From positions 1 through 50,990 of the forward strand of contig NZ_JAFCJK010000020.1 of the NCBI RefSeq assembly GCF_018131005.1: a stretch of DNA of 50,990 bases, given 5' to 3'. The translations under genes and the position numbers were made by a program. The stretch is from Bradyrhizobium lablabi. GTDB lineage: Bacteria; Pseudomonadota; Alphaproteobacteria; Rhizobiales; Xanthobacteraceae. Of the stretch, positions 46,460 through 50,990 are shown piece after piece; positions within the stretch are counted from its first letter, which is position 1; each line of letters begins with the position of its first letter. Under the pieces are notes generated by a model. The model did not search any database. It had not been told where the DNA came from and was given only the letters and a program-made list of their open reading frames with translations.

Positions 46460-47989
46460 ATGAACATTCCGTCGAAGCCGGCGTCGATCGACGTCGAGAT
46501 CCACGGCAATTTCGTCGACGGGCGCGAAATCGAGGCCGGCAATGGCGAGATGCTCGACGTTCGCAATCCCGCCACCGGCGACGTCATCGCCCGGATTCCG
46601 AACTCGACGCCTGCGGACATCGAGCGTGCGATGAAGAGCGCGCGCGCCGCCTTCGAAGGCAAGGCGTGGGGTGGCCTGGACACGCGCGCGCGCGCGAAGC
46701 TCGTCAACAGGCTCGCCGATGCCTTCGAGGCCAATCTGGACACGCTGTACCGGTTGGAAACCCTCAACAACGGGCGGCCGGTCAACGAGACCCGCGCCCA
46801 GCTTTCGCGTCTGCCAGACTTCTTCCGCTACTTCGCGGGGCTCGCATTATCGCGCCGTGATTCCGTGATCCCGGTCGAAGGCTCCTACCTGAACTACACG
46901 CTGCGCACGCCGATCGGCGTGGTCGCCAACTGCACCCCGTTCAACCATCCCCTGATGATCCTGTGCAAGTCGCTCGCGGTGGTGTTGGCGACCGGTTGCG
47001 TCACCGTGGTCAAGCCGTCGGAATACACGCCACTCACGACGCTGAAGCTCGCGCAGATCTTCACCGAGGCGGGACTGCCGCCGGGCGTCTTCAACATCGT
47101 GCTGGGGCTCGGTCAGAGCGCGGGCAGGATGCTGGCGGAGCACGGCGACATCAACAAGCTGGTGCTGACCGGCGGTACCGAGGCGGGGCGCATCGCCGGC
47201 AGCGCGGCGGCAAAAGTGTTCGCGCACCAGACCATGGAGCTCGGCGGCAAGACGCCGGTGATGGTGTTCGACGATTTCGACGTCGACCGCGCCGTCAATT
47301 ACGCGGCGTTCGGCGCCTTCATCGGCGCCGGCCAGACCTGCGTCTGCGCGTCGCGTCACATCGTGCAGGCTTCGATCTATGACGAGTTCGTCGAAAAGCT
47401 GAAGGCCAAGACCCGCACGATCCGGATCGGCGATCCCTTCGATCCGAACACCCAGCTCGGCCCGGTGATCTCGGCGCGCCAGCGCGACCGCGTGCTTGCC
47501 TATTCGCGCTACGGCCATGAGGACGGTGCTCGGCTCGTGACCGGCGGCGTCGCCGCCAAGGTTCCGGGCCACGACAACGGATATTTCGTCGAGCCGACGG
47601 TATTTGCCGACGTCCGGTCGGACATGCGCATCTTCCAGGAAGAAGTGTTCGGGCCGTTCACCTCGGTAACGCCGTTCAAGGACGAGGCCGACGCACTGCG
47701 GCTCGCCAATGATTCCCCGTTCGGGCTCGCCGCCGCGGTCCGTACCCGCGACGTCGCGCGCGCCCATCGCGTGGCCGCGGCAGTGAAGGCCGGCATCGTC
47801 TGGATCAACGATCACCACCGGCTCGACCCAGCCTCGCCTTGGGGCGGCGTCGACGACTCCGGCATCGGTCGCGAATGCGGCACCGAGAGCTTCGACGATC
47901 ACTTCAACACCAAGAGCGTGATGGTCGCGACCCATGAGCAGCCGTTCGACTGGTACCGCGACACAGCGAGCCAGCAGCGATTGAACTGA
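46460..47989 (+). CDS. Aldehyde dehydrogenase family protein
   Basis: This 509-residue NAD(P)-dependent aldehyde dehydrogenase has the nucleotide-binding VVKPSEYTPLT. The oxyanion Asn is N162, in TPFNHP in place of the common PWNFP. The general base is E260 (MELGGK) and the nucleophile is C294 in GQTCVCASR. The C-terminal EVFGPFTSV and HRLDPASPWGG complete the family set. It oxidises an aldehyde to its acid in the cytosol. Betaine/gamma-aminobutyraldehyde-type relatives are the nearest guess. It starts 2 nt after the GntR gene. Confidence 0.93.
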   Translation: MNIPSKPASIDVEIHGNFVDGREIEAGNGEMLDVRNPATGDVIARIPNSTPADIERAMKSARAAFEGKAWGGLDTRARAKLVNRLADAFEANLDTLYRLETLNNGRPVNETRAQLSRLPDFFRYFAGLALSRRDSVIPVEGSYLNYTLRTPIGVVANCTPFNHPLMILCKSLAVVLATGCVTVVKPSEYTPLTTLKLAQIFTEAGLPPGVFNIVLGLGQSAGRMLAEHGDINKLVLTGGTEAGRIAGSAAAKVFAHQTMELGGKTPVMVFDDFDVDRAVNYAAFGAFIGAGQTCVCASRHIVQASIYDEFVEKLKAKTRTIRIGDPFDPNTQLGPVISARQRDRVLAYSRYGHEDGARLVTGGVAAKVPGHDNGYFVEPTVFADVRSDMRIFQEEVFGPFTSVTPFKDEADALRLANDSPFGLAAAVRTRDVARAHRVAAAVKAGIVWINDHHRLDPASPWGGVDDSGIGRECGTESFDDHFNTKSVMVATHEQPFDWYRDTASQQRLN

Positions 47990-48116
47990 AGCATGATCCG
48001 GAAAAGTGTGAAGCGGTTTTCCCTCGCGACAAACGCGAAGCGTTTGCGCGGAGATCATGCTCAAACAGAGAGCTAAAGCGCGATGACGATTCAACCCAAT
48101 CTCATCGCGCTTTAGC
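47990..48116. repeat. Paired palindromic repeat, likely terminator
   Basis: The first part is AGCATGATC (47990-47998) paired with GATCATGCT (48053-48061), with a GGAAAAGTGTGAAGCGGTTTTCC-type inner stem. The second part is a perfect 15-bp inverted repeat GCTAAAGCGCGATGA (48072-48086) with TCATCGCGCTTTAGC (48102-48116). Both belong to intergenic repeat families common in Bradyrhizobium. They lie between the dehydrogenase and the transporter. Confidence 0.82.
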
Positions 48117-48187
48117 AGCCATTGCAATCGGCACAACGCCCGCGAGAGGCGGCCGCCAACAGGAATAGCAGACAGGGGAGAGCGCAC

Positions 48188-49555
48188 ATGTCGACATCGG
48201 TCAACGCAGGCAGCCGTCTTGATCGGCTTCCGATCGGGCCATTCCATCGCCGCATCATGCTGCTGATCGGCATCGGGATGTTTTTCGACGGGTTCGATAT
48301 CTACATCGCCGGGACGGTGCTCGGCGTGACACTGAAGACCGGGTTTTCCACGCTGGCCCAGAATGCCGCCTTCATCTCGGCGACCTTTGTCGGCATGATG
48401 CTGGGATCGTTCGGCACCGGCTTCCTCGGCGACCGTTACGGGCGCCGCTTCACCTATCAGTTCAATTTGCTGTTGTTCGGCATCGCGTCTCTCGCGGCGG
48501 CGTTTGCTCCGAACATGGCATTTCTGATCGCCTGCCGTTTCGCGATGGGCGTCGGCCTCGGCGCCGAGAACGTCGTCGGCTATTCCACGATGACCGAATT
48601 CGTGCCGGCGCGGAGCCGCGGCAAGTGGCTCGGCTTCACGGCGGTCTGCGTGGTGACGGGCCTGCCCGTGGCCTTGCTGGTGGCATCGGTCGTCGTTCCG
48701 CAATTCGGCTGGCGCGCGATGTTCGTGATCGGCGGCGTCGGCGCGCTCATTGTCTGGTACCTGCGCAAGTCGCTGCCGGAATCTCCCCGCTGGCTGGAGG
48801 CCGTGGGCCGCACCGCGGAAGCGGAAGCGCTGATGCAGGCCATCGAGAAGGAAGCGGCCCAGGGCCGTCCCCTGCCCCCGCCGGCGCCCGGGGTCGCAAC
48901 GCCCGTATCGCCCGATCTCGGCACGTTGTTCACCGCGCCGCTGCTCTCGCGGATGATCGTCGGCGCAGTCTGCCTGATCACCATCAACACCTTGCTGTAT
49001 GGTTTCATCACGTGGCTGCCGGTGTTCTTCATCAAGCAGGGTCTGTCGATCGCCACCTCGTTCGGCTATTCGCTGCTGATGGCGCTCGGCGCCCCGGTCG
49101 GCTCGGCGATCGGCGCGCTGACCGCGGACCGCTGGGGCCGCAAGCCGACCATCATCGGCGCCTCGCTGATCTCGGTCGTGCTCGGAATCATCTATCCGAT
49201 GATCTCCGATCCGGTGCTGCTGCCGGCCGTGGGATTTGCGCTGACGGTTCCGATCTACGTGCTGGTCGCACTTCTGTTCGGCGTCTACATCCCCGAATTG
49301 TTCCCGACCGAGGTCCGGCTGCGCGCCTCCGGCATCGTCAACACGCTCGGGCGCGGCGCGACCATCGTCACGCCGTTCCTCGTGGTCATGCTGTTCGAGG
49401 CGCGCGGCGTCGCCGGCGTGATGGCGCTGATGATCGGGCTGCTCGTGCTGCAGATCGTCACCGTGTGGGCGTTCGGAATCGAACCCCGGCACCGCAGCCT
49501 GGAAGAACTCAAGGGCGAGGAAGCGGCATCCCCGATCCTCAAGGAAGCCTCATAA
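48188..49555 (+). CDS. MFS transporter (AAHS/sugar-porter type)
   Basis: This 455-residue protein has about 12 membrane helices. The loop motifs DRYGRRF (helix 2-3) and ADRWGRKP (helix 8-9) and the linker PESPRWLEAVG mark the major facilitator superfamily, as in aromatic-acid:H+ symporters. It likely imports the substrate of the cluster. The ATG at 48188 follows AGGGGAGAGC. It is separated from the dehydrogenase by a repeat and followed by a secreted esterase, so it could have its own promoter. Substrate unknown. Confidence 0.92.
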   Translation: MSTSVNAGSRLDRLPIGPFHRRIMLLIGIGMFFDGFDIYIAGTVLGVTLKTGFSTLAQNAAFISATFVGMMLGSFGTGFLGDRYGRRFTYQFNLLLFGIASLAAAFAPNMAFLIACRFAMGVGLGAENVVGYSTMTEFVPARSRGKWLGFTAVCVVTGLPVALLVASVVVPQFGWRAMFVIGGVGALIVWYLRKSLPESPRWLEAVGRTAEAEALMQAIEKEAAQGRPLPPPAPGVATPVSPDLGTLFTAPLLSRMIVGAVCLITINTLLYGFITWLPVFFIKQGLSIATSFGYSLLMALGAPVGSAIGALTADRWGRKPTIIGASLISVVLGIIYPMISDPVLLPAVGFALTVPIYVLVALLFGVYIPELFPTEVRLRASGIVNTLGRGATIVTPFLVVMLFEARGVAGVMALMIGLLVLQIVTVWAFGIEPRHRSLEELKGEEAASPILKEAS

Positions 49556-49684
49556 GACGCGACGGCTCCTCGTCACCACGCGCCGCATCACGACTTCGCA
49601 TCCCGAGGCTTGCCGCGAGATGCGTGCTCATGCCGCGTGCCATCCAGAACCAACAAAAATCTATCTCTGAAGTGGAGGAGACAT

Positions 49685-50758
49685 ATGATCGAATTCGGTC
49701 TCGACAGGTTTGGCCGGCTTGCCTGCCTCGGTTTTTGCGTGATCGCGGCGACGCCTTCCGCGGGTTGGGCGCAAGCCGCGGCGCCGGATGCGCTGCAGGT
49801 TCCCGCCAAATCCGTCCCGGTGCCCGGCACCGTCAGCCCGCAGCTTGCCAAGATCGTCGGCATGCCGCTGCGAAACGGCTGGGACGTGCTGCCCAAGACC
49901 GGCGAGGATTGGGTCCCGGTCGTTCAGGCGACCGCAGCGGCGACGCTGAAGAATCTTCCGGCAATGCAGGAGCGGCTTCGCGTCAAGGTCGAGAAGACCA
50001 CGATCGACGGCGTCCGGGCATTCATCGTCACCCCGGCAAGCATCCCGCCTCAGAACCAGAATCGCGTCCTGCTTCACATGCACGGCGGGTGCTATGTGCT
50101 GAACCCCGGCGAGGCAGCTCTGCCTGAGGCGATGTTCATGGCCGGCTTCGGCGGCTTCAAGGTGATCTCGGTCGACTACCGGATGCCTCCGGAGGCCTAT
50201 TTCCCGGCGGCGCTCGATGACGGCATGACGGTTTACAAGGCGTTGCTCAAGACAACCGATCCGAAAAAGATCGCGGTGTTTGGCAGTTCCGCCGGCGGCG
50301 CGCTCACGCTGGAAATGATGCTCAAGGCCAAGCAGGACGGACTGCCGATGCCGGGTGCGATTGCACCGGGCACGCCGATGTCCGACGTCACCAAGGTGGG
50401 CGACACTTTCGTGACCAATGCCAAGCTCGACAACGTTCTGGTTTCGCCAGACGGCTTCTGCGATGCCGGCACGGTCGTTTACGCCAAAGGTCATGACTTG
50501 AAGGATCCGCTGCTCTCACCGGTCTACGGCGACATGAGGGAATTTCCGCCCACCATCCTGACCAGCGGCACGCGCGACCTCCTGCTCAGCAACACGGTGC
50601 GCGTCCACCGCAAGCTGCGAGAGGCGCGCGTCGAGGCCCAGCTTCAGGTGTTCGAGGCGCAGTCGCATGCGCAATATTATCGCGACGACACCTCGCCGGA
50701 GGCCAAGGAGGCCTTCGAGGAGATCGGATTGTTTTTCGACAAGCACCTCGCGAAATAG
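49685..50758 (+). CDS. Secreted HSL-type esterase
   Basis: This 357-residue hydrolase has a signal peptide (residues 1-29). The hormone-sensitive-lipase oxyanion motif is HGGC (133-136, usual form HGGG), the nucleophile is S202 in GSSAGG, the acid is D298 and the base H328 (AQSHAQ). It likely cleaves an ester in the periplasm, and the released part could enter via the MFS transporter and be oxidised by the dehydrogenase (inference). The ATG at 49685 follows GGAGGAG. A terminator follows at 50769. Confidence 0.91.
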   Translation: MIEFGLDRFGRLACLGFCVIAATPSAGWAQAAAPDALQVPAKSVPVPGTVSPQLAKIVGMPLRNGWDVLPKTGEDWVPVVQATAAATLKNLPAMQERLRVKVEKTTIDGVRAFIVTPASIPPQNQNRVLLHMHGGCYVLNPGEAALPEAMFMAGFGGFKVISVDYRMPPEAYFPAALDDGMTVYKALLKTTDPKKIAVFGSSAGGALTLEMMLKAKQDGLPMPGAIAPGTPMSDVTKVGDTFVTNAKLDNVLVSPDGFCDAGTVVYAKGHDLKDPLLSPVYGDMREFPPTILTSGTRDLLLSNTVRVHRKLREARVEAQLQVFEAQSHAQYYRDDTSPEAKEAFEEIGLFFDKHLAK

Positions 50759-50768
50759 GCCTGCCATC

Positions 50769-50790
50769 ATGCCCCGCGTCGGCGGGGCAT
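50769..50790 (+). terminator. Intrinsic terminator
   Basis: The arms ATGCCCCGC (50769-50777) and GCGGGGCAT (50782-50790) form a 9-bp stem with loop GTCG, followed by CTTT. It lies 10 nt after the esterase stop. Confidence 0.8.
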
Positions 50791-50837
50791 CTTTGGCTCC
50801 CGCCGCCATCTGAAAGTGTTCGCAACGCGCGAATGCC

Positions 50838-50990
50838 CGACGGGCAAATCACTCGAAAACCTGTCCAGCCCTCGCGCGAAAAATATTGCACTTCCGTCGT
50901 CGGGCAAATCAGGTGTTCAATTCCGCCCGTCTCACCCGATCGAGGGGCGCTTCGCGATCGTCACGAGTGTTGCGGTGAGATGCGGTGGAC
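50838..50990 (+). repeat. Structured intergenic repeat, partial copy at window edge
   Basis: It begins with the GACGGGCAAATCACTCG segment, related to R1 and R2. Its last 68 bp (50923-50990) are identical to 17936-18003. It runs off the window, so its full length and the hairpin part cannot be seen. It lies just after the esterase terminator. No gene is present from 50791 to the end. Confidence 0.88.

Noticed and set aside
46847..49492. 881-residue minus-strand frame over the aldehyde dehydrogenase and MFS genes
   Set aside because: Same type of GC-driven shadow. It spans two real genes on the other strand and has no recognisable domain.

Overview
The window looks like a chromosomal piece of a Bradyrhizobium-type alphaproteobacterium (inference). 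The signs are high GC with GC-ending codons, two phasins, a UvrB with a long N-terminal extension, two exact EcfG-type promoters (GGAAC-N16/17-CGTT), a tRNA-His with A73 and no G-1, and several families of palindromic intergenic repeats typical of that group. No rRNA, CRISPR array or complete mobile element was seen.

Positions 1-10700 hold ordinary accessory and housekeeping genes. These are a DUF1800/DUF1501 export-type pair, a CWC-type Cys-rich protein overlapping a HAD phosphatase, a YfcG-like glutathione transferase, a Tat-exported metallo-beta-lactamase-fold protein overlapping a SCO copper chaperone, a TSUP permease, and a GcvA-like LysR regulator overlapping a flavin monooxygenase. Two small genes follow, the second with a zinc-ribbon pattern.

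Positions 10862-18550 are the most interesting part. Next to uvrB is a block with less GC-biased codon use: an AIPR-family protein, a perfect 18-bp bidirectional terminator, an MT-A70 adenine methyltransferase and a BglII-like endonuclease arranged head to head with almost no space between their starts. Then comes a HExxH putative metallopeptidase bracketed by two direct copies of a repeat. After it lies a large structured repeat with a 16-bp closing stem. A 68-bp stretch of this repeat recurs without a mismatch at the right edge of the window. I read the block as a small defence island, with the repeats as likely recombination points.

Positions 18566-26928 carry stress-type and small membrane genes. 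Two small genes (18566-18757 and 18907-19146) have matching EcfG-type promoters, and one promoter overlaps a 3 x 26-bp tandem repeat. A secreted MetX-like hydrolase, an NTF2-like protein, tandem MaoC-fold proteins, a run of very small single-helix membrane proteins and an orphan ParA ATPase follow.

Positions 27136-38336 hold an arylsulfatase with a small membrane protein, an AraC regulator, a P-loop kinase, and two tandem class III cyclase-TolB-TPR proteins. They end in a decayed zone: a frameshifted ABC substrate-binding protein and a truncated tyrosine integrase beside tRNA-His. This looks like the eroded edge of a tRNA-borne island.

Positions 38515-50990 hold two phasins, a large PAS histidine kinase of the PdhS/PleC type, a metallophosphoesterase, a cyclic-nucleotide-binding protein, and a catabolic cluster. 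The cluster comprises a hydrolase lacking its nucleophile, a GntR/FCD regulator, an aldehyde dehydrogenase, an MFS transporter and a secreted HSL-type esterase. It probably imports and oxidises an ester-derived or aromatic substrate (inference).
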